Shown: one piece after another, positions 1 to 9,057 of the stretch
How the letters are laid out: every line of letters starts with the position of its first letter
Position numbering within the stretch: the first letter of the stretch is position 1
Assembly: GCA_003281065.1 (NCBI GenBank)
Contig: QCDA01000004.1
Coordinates: 22,741 to 86,740 of the forward strand
DNA: 64,000 nt
Reading direction: 5' to 3'
Source of the DNA: Pelagibacteraceae bacterium AG-349-E10
GTDB lineage: Bacteria > Pseudomonadota > Alphaproteobacteria > HIMB59
Notes under the pieces: generated by a model
Database searches by the model: none
What the model was told of the DNA's origin: nothing
What the model saw: the letters and a program-made list of their open reading frames with translations, nothing else
Translations under genes and position numbers: made by a program

Positions 1-2
1 TC

Positions 3-326
3 ATTCTTATTACAGGAATTGGAATTGGAATTGATCTTATAATACCCCAGATTGAGTTAGCTGATATATTAGATGTAAATAATGAAAATCGTTTATCACA
101 GTTTTTTACCTCATTTTTCTCAATCATAAAAAAAGCTGCTATAGGAATTGCTGCTGGTATAGCACTAACGGGATATGGTTACTTACAATCAATAAATTTT
201 TCAATTCACCCAAATATTCCAAATATTATGATATTTTATTTTTTTATTCCGGTTACCATTAAATTGTTCGTATTAATCTTAGTAATGAGATATAGAAGTA
301 AATTCAATGTCTCGATTAGAGAGTAA
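3..326 (+). CDS. C-terminal part of an MFS/GPH-type (MelB-like) transporter, truncated by window start
   Basis: Open frame from the window edge (ILITGIGIGIDLIIPQIELADILDVNNENRLSQFFTSFFSIIKKAAIGIAAGIAL...) ending at taa 324-326; hydrophobic segments; overlaps start of next ORF. Confidence 0.5.
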   Translation: MLITGIGIGIDLIIPQIELADILDVNNENRLSQFFTSFFSIIKKAAIGIAAGIALTGYGYLQSINFSIHPNIPNIMIFYFFIPVTIKLFVLILVMRYRSKFNVSIRE

Positions 327-1179
327 AAAACACGTAATTTACATACTAGGCACTGTTGCCTTTTTCTTATTTTCAATTGCAGACACTATTATAAAGTTAA
401 TTGGAGATTTATATAAAGACACAGTTATATTTTCCATAGCAAGTTTCTCCGCAATTATCCCAGTAATCATTTATTTATTGTACAGAAAGAGTTTAGAAGA
501 AATAAAAACAAGCAATTATAAACTTCATTTTATAAGAGGTATCTTAATGACTTTGACCTATTATTTTGTTGTAAAAGGTATCATTTTATTACCTTTATCT
601 ATTGCTTATCCAATAATTTTGTCAGCTCCCGTGTTACTCTCAATTATGGGAATAGTAATTTTAAAGGAGTCGATTTACCTATCAAAAATAATTTCTTTAA
701 TGCTAGCTATGATTGCTGTTTTTATGGTCTCAGGTTTTAGTTTAAACGCAGGTTTTAATGGTTTGGGAGTAATATTTCTTATATTAGGAGTAATTTCATT
801 GGCGTTTCTAGATTTTACAGTGCGAGTTTATGGGAAATCTGAAAGAACTATGGCTTTGACTTTTTATAGCATGGGAATTACTGGCATAATTTTCACAGTA
901 TTTTCAATTAACCATTACAAAGATATCGCTTTGTACGATTTTTTAATAATGGTAGGCGCAGGGCTTATTGATGGTGTGGCCATGATGATCTTAATTTATT
1001 CTCTTAGGAGAATAGAAGCTTCATTTTTTAGCATCACACATTATTCACAGATCATTTTTGGAATAGTAATTAGTATTGTTGTTTTCAATCACTACCCCTC
1101 AAATATAGAATTATGCGGTGCTATTCTAATAATAATTTCTGGATATCTCGTTTATTCTAAATTAAAAAAGCTAAATTGA
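307..1179 (+). CDS. EamA/DMT-family transporter
   Basis: 290 aa, ~10 hydrophobic helices with duplicated EamA-like architecture. Confidence 0.8.
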   Translation: MSRLESKKHVIYILGTVAFFLFSIADTIIKLIGDLYKDTVIFSIASFSAIIPVIIYLLYRKSLEEIKTSNYKLHFIRGILMTLTYYFVVKGIILLPLSIAYPIILSAPVLLSIMGIVILKESIYLSKIISLMLAMIAVFMVSGFSLNAGFNGLGVIFLILGVISLAFLDFTVRVYGKSERTMALTFYSMGITGIIFTVFSINHYKDIALYDFLIMVGAGLIDGVAMMILIYSLRRIEASFFSITHYSQIIFGIVISIVVFNHYPSNIELCGAILIIISGYLVYSKLKKLN

Positions 1180-1596
1180 TTGCTTTTCCATTGGGTAAAT
1201 GGAGCAACCTGAAATTTTCCATTCTCCCTTATCTTTAATGAGTGAGTACATTGCTAAATAAGAAACATTATCTTGCGAGACGATTTGTAGTTGATGATAA
1301 ATTGCTCCTTCAAAAAATTTTGACTCCATAAAATAGTAATTTTTTGGGTTATAAACAGGCTCATAATAGTTTTTTACCATACTCATAAAATCTTGAGGAT
1401 TATTGAACCTCATTTTGATATAAGGCGAGGCATGAAAGAAAGCCCCTTCAGCATCTTTGTTAATGAAGGCCTTAAGTTGACTTTCAATCACTGCTTGTGT
1501 TTCACTAAAATCAATTTTATCAATAGTTTCTGCAATCAATATAGTGTTAAAAAGTAAAAAGCATAAACTGGTGTAAATTAATTTTTTAAACCGCAT
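1171..1596 (-). CDS. Secreted DUF4864-like protein
   Basis: Signal peptide plus short domain (AVIESQLKAFINKDAEGAFFHASPYIKMRF...) resembling DUF4864. Confidence 0.6.
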   Translation of the reverse strand: MRFKKLIYTSLCFLLFNTILIAETIDKIDFSETQAVIESQLKAFINKDAEGAFFHASPYIKMRFNNPQDFMSMVKNYYEPVYNPKNYYFMESKFFEGAIYHQLQIVSQDNVSYLAMYSLIKDKGEWKISGCSIYPMEKQSI

Positions 1597-1626
1597 AATA
1601 TTTATATGCGTATTTAAACAATATAG

Positions 1627-2169
1627 ATGAAAATCATTTTAATTATATTCGCCTTGTTTTTGAACATATCCTATAGTCACGCAGATCAAAATAGCCCAAA
1701 ACTTGATGAATTATTCAGTCAGCTCTCCGAGGTAAAGGACTCAAAAGAACAAAGTCTAATTATATCAAAAATATGGGGAGAGTGGATGAAAATTGAAAAT
1801 CCAGATGTAAAAATAGTAATGGATAATATTTCAGATTTTTTTGAATCTAAAAACTACCAATCTGCGATATCAGCTTTGACTCTTGCTATTGAGTTAGAGC
1901 CAAATTACGCGGAGGCATACAACAAAAGGGCAACTTTTTATTTTATGATGGGAGACTATGAAAACTCTATGAGAGATATTGAAGCTACACTGTATCTTGA
2001 ACCAAGACATTTTGGTGCATTAGATGGTTTGAGTAGAATTCTTATAAGCTACAAAAATTATGATGGAGCACTTAAGGTTTATCAAGAAATGAAAAAGTTA
2101 ATGCCAAATGATTTGTCTGTTGATTTGAAAATTGAAAATCTTAATCAAATGGTGTCAAAGGAAACTTAA
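1627..2169 (+). CDS. TPR-repeat periplasmic protein
   Basis: Signal peptide; tandem TPR motifs (ALTLAIELEPNYAEAYNKRATFYFMMGDYENSMRDIEATLYLEPRH). Confidence 0.8.
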   Translation: MKIILIIFALFLNISYSHADQNSPKLDELFSQLSEVKDSKEQSLIISKIWGEWMKIENPDVKIVMDNISDFFESKNYQSAISALTLAIELEPNYAEAYNKRATFYFMMGDYENSMRDIEATLYLEPRHFGALDGLSRILISYKNYDGALKVYQEMKKLMPNDLSVDLKIENLNQMVSKET

Positions 2170-2218
2170 ATTAATCAATTTGTTAAGAAAATAGATTAAT
2201 GAAATAATGAAATTTATT

Positions 2219-2297
2219 GCCCCTTGCCACCTTCCTCCTCGACAATGTCTCAACCCAAGCGGCTAGGGGACGAGTATAATATTCGAATTTTGGTTGA
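2219..2297 (+). ncRNA. Candidate structured RNA leader (pseudoknot-capable), upstream of the sulfur amino acid operon
   Basis: GC-rich islet in very AT-rich intergenic DNA; stem CCCCTTGCC (2220-2228)/GGCTAGGGG (2261-2269) with one T-T mismatch; loop TCAACC (2250-2255) complementary to downstream GGTTGA (2292-2297); alternative loop CTCG (2238-2241)/CGAG (2271-2274). Strand assignment inferred from downstream gene. Confidence 0.45.
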
Positions 2298-2392
2298 TAT
2301 GAAACAGATTTCTTATAATTTAAAAAGCCTAATAAATAAGAAAAATATCGTTATAGATGTTATTTAAAAATTAATTAGTTATAAATTGAGCT

Positions 2393-3532
2393 GTGAAAAA
2401 AAAATTTAACACAAAAGTAATTCATTCTGGGCATGGTCCAGATAAAGAAACGGGAGCCGTTATGCCACCAATACATCTTTCATCAACCTTTAAACAAATG
2501 GAACCCGGAAATTTTGAGTATGAATATGCTAGAACCAAAAATCCTTCTAGAGATGTTTTAGAAAAATTACTGGCACAAATTGAGTCTGGAGATAAAGCTT
2601 TTGCATTTGCATCTGGCATGTCAGCAATTAATACAGTTTGTGAACTATTTGGCACAAACTACCATATAGTTTGTTCTGATGATGTATATGGGGGTACTCG
2701 TAGGTTATTCGATAAAGTTAAATCAAACATTGACGTAACTTACATCGACTTTGATAAAAATATAAACTGGAATGATGAAATAAAAGAAAACACAAAATTT
2801 ATATGGATTGAAACACCTTCAAATCCTCTAATGAAAATTATTGATATTAAAAACACTGTTAATATTGCAAGTGAGTTTAAATTACCTGTGATTTGTGACA
2901 ACACATTTGCATCTTCATATAATCAGAGACCACTTGAATTAGGTGCAGATATGGTAGTGAGTTCTTCAACAAAATATTTAGGAGGCCACTCAGATATTGT
3001 TGGCGGGTCTATTGTTATTAAAGAAAATAAGGAGTACGCTGAAAAAATTTCTTTTATTCAAAATGCAGTTGGGGCTGTTCCCTCTCCCTTTGATTGTTAT
3101 TTATTAACAAGAAGCATTAAAACACTCTCTGTAAGAATGAAGCAACATAATGAAAATGCTATTGCTGTGTCTAATTATTTATCTGACCATCCTAAGATAG
3201 AAAAAGTTTTTTTTCCGGGCACTGATAAAAGGCACAAGGAAATTGCAGAAAAACAAATGGATGGTTTTGGTGGAATGATGTCTTTTGTAATTGACTCAGA
3301 TATTGATGGGGTAAAAACTTTTCTAAAAAATTTAAATTTATTTACGCTCGCGGAAAGCCTAGGAGGAGTCGAAAGTTTGATCGAGCATCCAGCCATCATG
3401 ACCCACGCTTCTATAGATCCAACAATTAGAGAAAAATTAGGCATATCAGAAACATTACTAAGAATATCTGTGGGTATTGAAGATGTAGATGATTTGATCT
3501 CAGATTTAGACCAAGCTTTATCAAAGATTTAA
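2393..3532 (+). CDS. Cys/Met metabolism PLP enzyme (cystathionine gamma-synthase/gamma-lyase type)
   Basis: PLP-Lys motif SSSTKYLGGHSD; full-length 379 aa of the MetB/MetC/MetZ family. Confidence 0.9.
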   Translation: MKKKFNTKVIHSGHGPDKETGAVMPPIHLSSTFKQMEPGNFEYEYARTKNPSRDVLEKLLAQIESGDKAFAFASGMSAINTVCELFGTNYHIVCSDDVYGGTRRLFDKVKSNIDVTYIDFDKNINWNDEIKENTKFIWIETPSNPLMKIIDIKNTVNIASEFKLPVICDNTFASSYNQRPLELGADMVVSSSTKYLGGHSDIVGGSIVIKENKEYAEKISFIQNAVGAVPSPFDCYLLTRSIKTLSVRMKQHNENAIAVSNYLSDHPKIEKVFFPGTDKRHKEIAEKQMDGFGGMMSFVIDSDIDGVKTFLKNLNLFTLAESLGGVESLIEHPAIMTHASIDPTIREKLGISETLLRISVGIEDVDDLISDLDQALSKI

Positions 3533-3533
3533 A

Positions 3534-4526
3534 ATGAGAGACATAGTTGATTTTATTGGCAATACGCCACTTATTAAACTCAAATATCCATCTGAAATAA
3601 CTGGTTGTAATATTTATGGTAAAGCAGAATTTATGAATCCAGCTGGTTCTATTAAAGATAGAACGGCATTGGGTATAATCCTTGATGCTGAAGAGAATAA
3701 TTTAATTGAACGGGGCGGCACTGTCGTTGAGGGTACCTTTGGAAACACAGGTATTGCTTTAACAATGATTAACAATGCTAGAGGATACAAAACTATAATT
3801 GTAATGCCTGACGGTGCATCAGAGGAGAAACAAAGCATTTTAAGGAATATGGGGGCAAAGCTTAAAGTTGTGCCAACTAAACCTTATTCTGATCCGGGTA
3901 ATTATCAGCATGTATCAAAGAGGTTAGTTGAAGATCTACAATCAAAAGGAGAGACTTCAGTTATGTGGGCAAACCAATTTGACAACACAGCAAATTACAA
4001 ATTTCACGCAAAAACCACAGCTAAAGAAATATTCAATCAGCTTGAAGGAAAAGTAGATGGTTTTACTTGTGCAATTGGGTCAGGTGGAACATTAGCAGGT
4101 ACATCTATTGGACTCAAAGAATTAAATTCAAATATAAAAATAGCTTGCACAGATCCACAAGGTGCTCAAATGTATAATTATTTTAAATATTCTAAATTGG
4201 AAGTTAAAGGCGATCCATCAGAAACGGAGGGAATAGGCCAGTATAGAGTGACAAAAAATGTTGAACCTTCCCTTATTGATTTCTCATATCATATTACTGA
4301 TTATGAAGCGTTTGAACTTTTATATAAAATGGTCAAAACAGAAGGCTTATTTCTTGGCTCTAGTTCTGGAGTAAACGTAGCAGGGGCTATCGAAATGGCT
4401 AAAGAAATGGGACCAGGTAAAAACATTGTTACAATTCTGTGTGATGATGCTAACAAGTATTTTAGTAAGTTATATAACAAAGAATATCTGATATCAAAAA
4501 AACTTCCCGTACCCGAGTGGCTTTAA
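3534..4526 (+). CDS. cysK: Cysteine synthase/cystathionine beta-synthase family protein
   Basis: NPAGSIKDRTAL PLP-Lys motif, GSGGTLAGTS phosphate-binding loop, EGIGQ motif. Confidence 0.85.
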   Translation: MRDIVDFIGNTPLIKLKYPSEITGCNIYGKAEFMNPAGSIKDRTALGIILDAEENNLIERGGTVVEGTFGNTGIALTMINNARGYKTIIVMPDGASEEKQSILRNMGAKLKVVPTKPYSDPGNYQHVSKRLVEDLQSKGETSVMWANQFDNTANYKFHAKTTAKEIFNQLEGKVDGFTCAIGSGGTLAGTSIGLKELNSNIKIACTDPQGAQMYNYFKYSKLEVKGDPSETEGIGQYRVTKNVEPSLIDFSYHITDYEAFELLYKMVKTEGLFLGSSSGVNVAGAIEMAKEMGPGKNIVTILCDDANKYFSKLYNKEYLISKKLPVPEWL

Positions 4527-4530
4527 AATA

Positions 4531-5076
4531 TTAATCACTATCAAAAGTCATTCTTTTTAAAGTTCTATCTTTAAATACAAAATGGTGCATAAGTGCGGCT
4601 CCTGAATGTATAAAAAATAAAACTAATAAAACATTACTAGAATACTCATGGAAACTTTTGAACAAGTACCTTAAATCACTGTTGTGATCTAATAAATTTA
4701 TTAATTCAAAATTTAAAAACATTACCGTATCACCTTGCAAGTTTGTAAGGATGTATCCAGATATTGGTTGTAAAAAAAATATTGAGTAAAATAAAAAATA
4801 GTTAGATTTCGCAACATAAATTAATATTTTATTTTTTAAGATGGGCTTGGGCCTAATATTGATAAATTTCCAACTTAATCTAAAAATGGCTAGGACAAGA
4901 ATTGAAAGGCCTAGTGTGTTGTGTATCATCAATATCTCATAGTAATACTCGAAATTATTCTCTAAATTTTTGCCTAGTAAGTATGTTGCAATTATAAGAG
5001 CAGCCATAATCCAATGAAATAACTTGCTAATTAAACCGTAATTATCTGCGCTGTTTGCTAACTTCATTATCTTCAA
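4531..5076 (-). CDS. Cytochrome b561 family protein
   Basis: LISKLFHWIMAALI start, HNTLGLSIL, HEYSSNVLLVLFFIHSGAALMHHF; ~4 TM helices with conserved His. Confidence 0.85.
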   Translation of the reverse strand: MKIMKLANSADNYGLISKLFHWIMAALIIATYLLGKNLENNFEYYYEILMIHNTLGLSILVLAIFRLSWKFINIRPKPILKNKILIYVAKSNYFLFYSIFFLQPISGYILTNLQGDTVMFLNFELINLLDHNSDLRYLFKSFHEYSSNVLLVLFFIHSGAALMHHFVFKDRTLKRMTFDSD

Positions 5077-5104
5077 TTATGTATGTTAATATTGTTGATT
5101 ATAA

Positions 5105-5899
5105 ATGAAATTAAAAAATTTATTTTTATCGTTATTTTTATTTTTTTCCATAAGTGTTTATTCTAAAGACTTTATAATCATTCAGTCTACAACAAGCATT
5201 GCTAATACAGGTTTGCTTGATCTCTTGGCATCAGAATTTAAAAATAAAACTGGAATAAGTATAAGACCTATTGCAGTTGGAACCGGCAATGCTATTGCAA
5301 ACGCAAAAAGGGGCGATGGAGATTTATTATTTGTTCATTCAAAAAAAGATGAATTAGAATTTATAGATGAGGGCTACGGTGTTCAAAGATATGAGGTTAT
5401 GTACAATAAGTTTATTTTAGTTGGTCCAAAATCTGACCCACTGAAAATATCACAACAGGAAGATATTTTATCCGCATTAAAAAGAATATATAACTCAGAA
5501 TACAAATTTATTTCAAGAGATGATAATTCTGGAACTCATAAAAAAGAACAAGAATTATGGAGTTTGGCAAATATCAAAAAATTTGACTCTGATAAATATA
5601 TAAAAACTGGGACAAGCATGGCCAATACATTAAATATTGCCTCTGAAATTGATGCCTATACGATAAGTGACAAAGGCACCTGGCTATCTTTTAAAAATAA
5701 AAATAATTTAAAAATTCTTTTTGAGGATGGTGATGAATTACATAATCCTTATGGAATTATTGCAGTCAATCCTGAAAAATTTCCTCATGTTGAGTATAAT
5801 AAATCTCAGAAGTTCATTGAATGGTTGATTGCAGGTGAGGGCAAAGATGTTATTAATAGGTTTACATATAACGGTGAAAAATTGTTTCATACCAATTAA
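5105..5899 (+). CDS. tupA: Tungstate-type ABC transporter substrate-binding protein (TupA-like)
   Basis: Signal peptide; TTSIANTGLLDLL, FISRDDNSGTHKKE typical of TupA/PBP-like family. Confidence 0.8.
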   Translation: MKLKNLFLSLFLFFSISVYSKDFIIIQSTTSIANTGLLDLLASEFKNKTGISIRPIAVGTGNAIANAKRGDGDLLFVHSKKDELEFIDEGYGVQRYEVMYNKFILVGPKSDPLKISQQEDILSALKRIYNSEYKFISRDDNSGTHKKEQELWSLANIKKFDSDKYIKTGTSMANTLNIASEIDAYTISDKGTWLSFKNKNNLKILFEDGDELHNPYGIIAVNPEKFPHVEYNKSQKFIEWLIAGEGKDVINRFTYNGEKLFHTN

Positions 5900-5909
5900 T
5901 ATTATCTAA

Positions 5910-6566
5910 ATGCTAACTTTTGAAAAAATACAATCCGCAGTTTTTATTACAATTTATGTAAGTATTTTTTCAACATTAATTGCATTTTTTTTATCAATGA
6001 TATTTGGCTATTTAATTGCTATTTATCAATTCAAATTAAAAAAACCAATTGTAATTTTCTTAAGTTCTCTTACCTCCATTCCACCTGTCTGTGCAGGGCT
6101 ATTAGTCTATATACTTATAAGTAGATCTGGCCCCTTAGGTTGGATGGAAATTTTATATTCACCCATAGCAATGATCATTGCTCAGATCGTAATTATCTTT
6201 CCAATTATGATTACTTTAATAATTAAAAACATTGAAGAGGATTATCCAATTTATAGAGATGAATTGATATCTTATGGAGCGTCCAAAAAAGATATAATTT
6301 TCCTACTTTTTTCAAATAAAACAAATATTTACATCACTGTTCTTTTACTAGGTTTTGGCAGGGCTATTAGCGAGTATGGGGCAGCTGCAATTGTAGGAGG
6401 CTCAATTGATCATTTCACAAGAAACATGACAGCGACAATTGCTTTAGAAACTTCTAAAGGAAATGTTTCATTAGGTATAATTTTAGGAACGATATTAATT
6501 TCTCTCACACTTTTAATATCAATATCGCTTAATTTTTTAAATAAAAATAATGATCAAAGTAAATAA
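5910..6566 (+). CDS. tupB: Tungstate-type ABC transporter permease (TupB-like)
   Basis: Binding-protein-dependent permease signature (SYGASKKDIIFLL...LLGFGRAISEYGAAAIVGGSI), adjacent to tupA. Confidence 0.8.
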   Translation: MLTFEKIQSAVFITIYVSIFSTLIAFFLSMIFGYLIAIYQFKLKKPIVIFLSSLTSIPPVCAGLLVYILISRSGPLGWMEILYSPIAMIIAQIVIIFPIMITLIIKNIEEDYPIYRDELISYGASKKDIIFLLFSNKTNIYITVLLLGFGRAISEYGAAAIVGGSIDHFTRNMTATIALETSKGNVSLGIILGTILISLTLLISISLNFLNKNNDQSK

Positions 6567-7155
6567 TATTTCATATACGATTGATGGGAAAAATATTCTT
6601 TCGAATATTAATCTAAATATCACACGAAACAAAATTACAGTCATTACTGGAAAAAATGGTTCTGGTAAAAGCTCTCTTATAAAAATTATAAATAAAATTA
6701 TTATTCCTGATAAAGGAACAATTAACTCTGAATATTCTGAACCTATACCGATGCTTTTTCAAAGACCTATTTCCTTAAATAAAAGTTTAGAGGATAATTT
6801 TCTGCTATTAAGCAAATTAAAGAAATCCAAGGTAAATAAGTTCTACTTTAATCTATTTAAATTAAATAAATTAAAAAAACGTAAATTTCAAAATTTATCA
6901 GAAGGAGAAAAACAGAAAGTATTTATTTCTAGATTTATGAGCTATGAACAAGATTTAATCATTTTAGACGAACCTAATCAGAACCTTGACTTAGAAAGTG
7001 AAAAGATTTTTTTTACTTCTTTGTCTAACGTTAAAAATAAAACTATTCTTTTATCTCTCCACAATATGAGTCTTGTAAAAAAATTTGCAGATTACGTGAT
7101 AGTTTTAGATTCAGGAAAAATTGTATTTAACGATATTTCTTCAAAATTTTTTTAA
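6550..7155 (+). CDS. tupC: ABC transporter ATP-binding protein (TupC-like)
   Basis: Walker A GKNGSGKSS, signature LSEGEKQ, Walker B DLIILDEP. Confidence 0.8.
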   Translation: MIKVNNISYTIDGKNILSNINLNITRNKITVITGKNGSGKSSLIKIINKIIIPDKGTINSEYSEPIPMLFQRPISLNKSLEDNFLLLSKLKKSKVNKFYFNLFKLNKLKKRKFQNLSEGEKQKVFISRFMSYEQDLIILDEPNQNLDLESEKIFFTSLSNVKNKTILLSLHNMSLVKKFADYVIVLDSGKIVFNDISSKFF

Positions 7156-7178
7156 TGTCCCTCTGATAATTTACTGAT

Positions 7179-7610
7179 ATGCTAAAAACACATATCATGA
7201 TTAAAAGTTTACTTGCTTTAATATTTTTATTCCCATTTTTAGCTTACTCTAACCCTGTGCTTGATCGGCAAGAGTCTATGAGAGACTTCAATAAACTAAT
7301 GAGAGCTGCAAACAATTTAATCAAAGACGATGTGATTAACGATGACTTGGCAGGAATTTATGAAGAAATCGAAAATATAATGAGAGTTTACCCTACTTTA
7401 TTTCCGGATGATTCATTTGGAGGTAAGTCAAAAGCTAGTACTGACATAATTGACAATAGAGAATTGTTTAATCAAATTGCAAAAGAAACAGAAGAAAACG
7501 CAGCACTTGCAAAATTATCTTCATTAGAGGGAGATATTGAAAGTGTTCAACAATTTCACCAAAATCTATTTGGAAGCTGTAAGAGTTGTCACTCTCGTTT
7601 TAGAGATTAA
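7179..7610 (+). CDS. Cytochrome c'-like protein
   Basis: Signal peptide and C-terminal CKSCH heme motif followed by SRFRD, typical of c' family. Confidence 0.7.
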   Translation: MLKTHIMIKSLLALIFLFPFLAYSNPVLDRQESMRDFNKLMRAANNLIKDDVINDDLAGIYEEIENIMRVYPTLFPDDSFGGKSKASTDIIDNRELFNQIAKETEENAALAKLSSLEGDIESVQQFHQNLFGSCKSCHSRFRD

Positions 7611-7615
7611 TAAGA

Positions 7616-8014
7616 GTGAATTTTTTAAAAAAATTTTTTCTATTTTTTTTTCTCCTAACTAATTTATTATTTGCTCAGAGCAATACAATGAACTACACAC
7701 CTATAGATACCGAGGAGTCATTTAAAAGAATTCAAGAGGGCGCAATTGTAATTGATGTTAGATATCCAAAAGAACACAATATGATCCGAATTGAGAATTC
7801 ATACAATATTCCTTTTAAAGAAATAACTGTTGAAAAAATCAATTCCATAAACCCCGATAATAAGGATATTATTATCCACTGTACCGCAGGCATTACCTCT
7901 AAAAAGGTTGCAGATTATTTAGTTTCTGAAGGGTATCAGGGAAGTATTTATGAAATGGATAAAGGTTTAATTGACTGGATTAATTTAGGTTTTAAAACCG
8001 AGCAAGGTACATAA
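7616..8014 (+). CDS. Secreted rhodanese-like domain protein
   Basis: Signal peptide; IVIDVRYPKEHNMIRIENSYNIPF and active-site loop HCTAGITSKK. Confidence 0.85.
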   Translation: MNFLKKFFLFFFLLTNLLFAQSNTMNYTPIDTEESFKRIQEGAIVIDVRYPKEHNMIRIENSYNIPFKEITVEKINSINPDNKDIIIHCTAGITSKKVADYLVSEGYQGSIYEMDKGLIDWINLGFKTEQGT

Positions 8015-8032
8015 CTCATAATTTTAAAAACC

Positions 8033-8203
8033 CTAAGAAAAATAGTTAGTACTGAACATATAGTAAATCATATAACCAATAAGCCCTACAACTAATAACA
8101 CTAGGGGTATTACTGATATCGTAAAAGCCTCCCTAAATTTCTTATTAAATATTAATAAACTAGCTAGTAATAAAATAAGAAGAATTAATGCAAGTCTAAT
8201 CAT
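8033..8203 (-). CDS. Putative small membrane protein (56 aa)
   Basis: Own translation: MIRLALILLILLLASLLIFNKKFREAFTISVIPLVLLVVGLIGYMIYYMFSTNYFS*; two hydrophobic segments; below the ORF track cutoff. Confidence 0.45.
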   Translation of the reverse strand: MIRLALILLILLLASLLIFNKKFREAFTISVIPLVLLVVGLIGYMIYYMFSTNYFS

Positions 8204-8277
8204 AAGTTAATTTTAGCATAAAATTTAATAATTTTGCTATTCCATATCTACTAATTTATGTATAACAAGTCTTAATC

Positions 8278-9057
8278 ATGTCTAGAACAAAAATAGCTAT
8301 CGCAGGGGCATTAGGAAGAATGGGAAATAATCTCATAAATTCCGCTCTATCGAATAATAACGTTGAGCTCGTTGGACTATTTGATGTTAAAGATATTGAC
8401 CCTAGCTTTATTAATAAAAATCAAATTCAAGAAAATGTTTTTACTACTAAGGAAGATTCATTTGAAAAAGCAGATATAGTTATAGATTTTACAACACCTA
8501 AGGCCTTATTTAGTTTCACGGAAGCTGCCGTTTCTAATAATACTGGTTTAGTTATTGGAACGACCGGACTAGATGAGAGTCATTTTAACCTTTTAAAGCA
8601 AACAAGTAATTCAACAAAAGTATTTTACGCACCAAATATGAGTTATGGAGTTAACACGTTTTTTGAAATAGCAAAAAAAGCTGCAAAACACTTAAAAGAT
8701 TTCGATATTGAAATAATTGAAACACACCACCGACACAAAAAGGATGCACCTAGTGGAACAGCTTTAAAGCTCGGAGAAGAGATTGTAGCAGAACTTGGGC
8801 TATCCAAATCAAATTTTAATTTTAATCGTCAGGATCAAGAAGGCCAAAGAAAAGAAAATGAAATTGGTTTCTCCTCTATTAGAGGTGGAAATATTCCAGG
8901 TGAACATACGGTCATATTTCACGGTGACAATGAGTCTGTAGAATTAACACATAAGGCCCATAACAGAAAAATTTTTTCTGATGGCGCTATTCAAGCAGCA
9001 GTATGGTTATCATCAAAGGAAAAAGGCTTTTACACCTTCAAAGATATGATTAGTTAG
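8278..9057 (+). CDS. dapB: 4-hydroxy-tetrahydrodipicolinate reductase
   Basis: AGALGRMGNNL, ETHHRHKKDAPSGTALKLGE. Confidence 0.95.
   Translation: MSRTKIAIAGALGRMGNNLINSALSNNNVELVGLFDVKDIDPSFINKNQIQENVFTTKEDSFEKADIVIDFTTPKALFSFTEAAVSNNTGLVIGTTGLDESHFNLLKQTSNSTKVFYAPNMSYGVNTFFEIAKKAAKHLKDFDIEIIETHHRHKKDAPSGTALKLGEEIVAELGLSKSNFNFNRQDQEGQRKENEIGFSSIRGGNIPGEHTVIFHGDNESVELTHKAHNRKIFSDGAIQAAVWLSSKEKGFYTFKDMIS

Noticed and set aside
2219-2297. Possible tRNA, SRP/4.5S RNA or RNase P fragment in the GC-rich islet (either strand)
   Set aside because: No cloverleaf or T-loop GGTTCRANTCC, no GGAAGGAAGCAG SRP core and too short; kept only as an unassigned structured RNA.
2422-2655. Antisense ORFs in the ORF track (e.g. 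2422-2655, 3175-3444, 3614-3838, 10459-10674, 26808-27131, 29404-29652, 51249-51590, 59929-60189)
   Set aside because: Fully embedded opposite strongly supported genes, no recognizable domains, typical spurious shadow ORFs.
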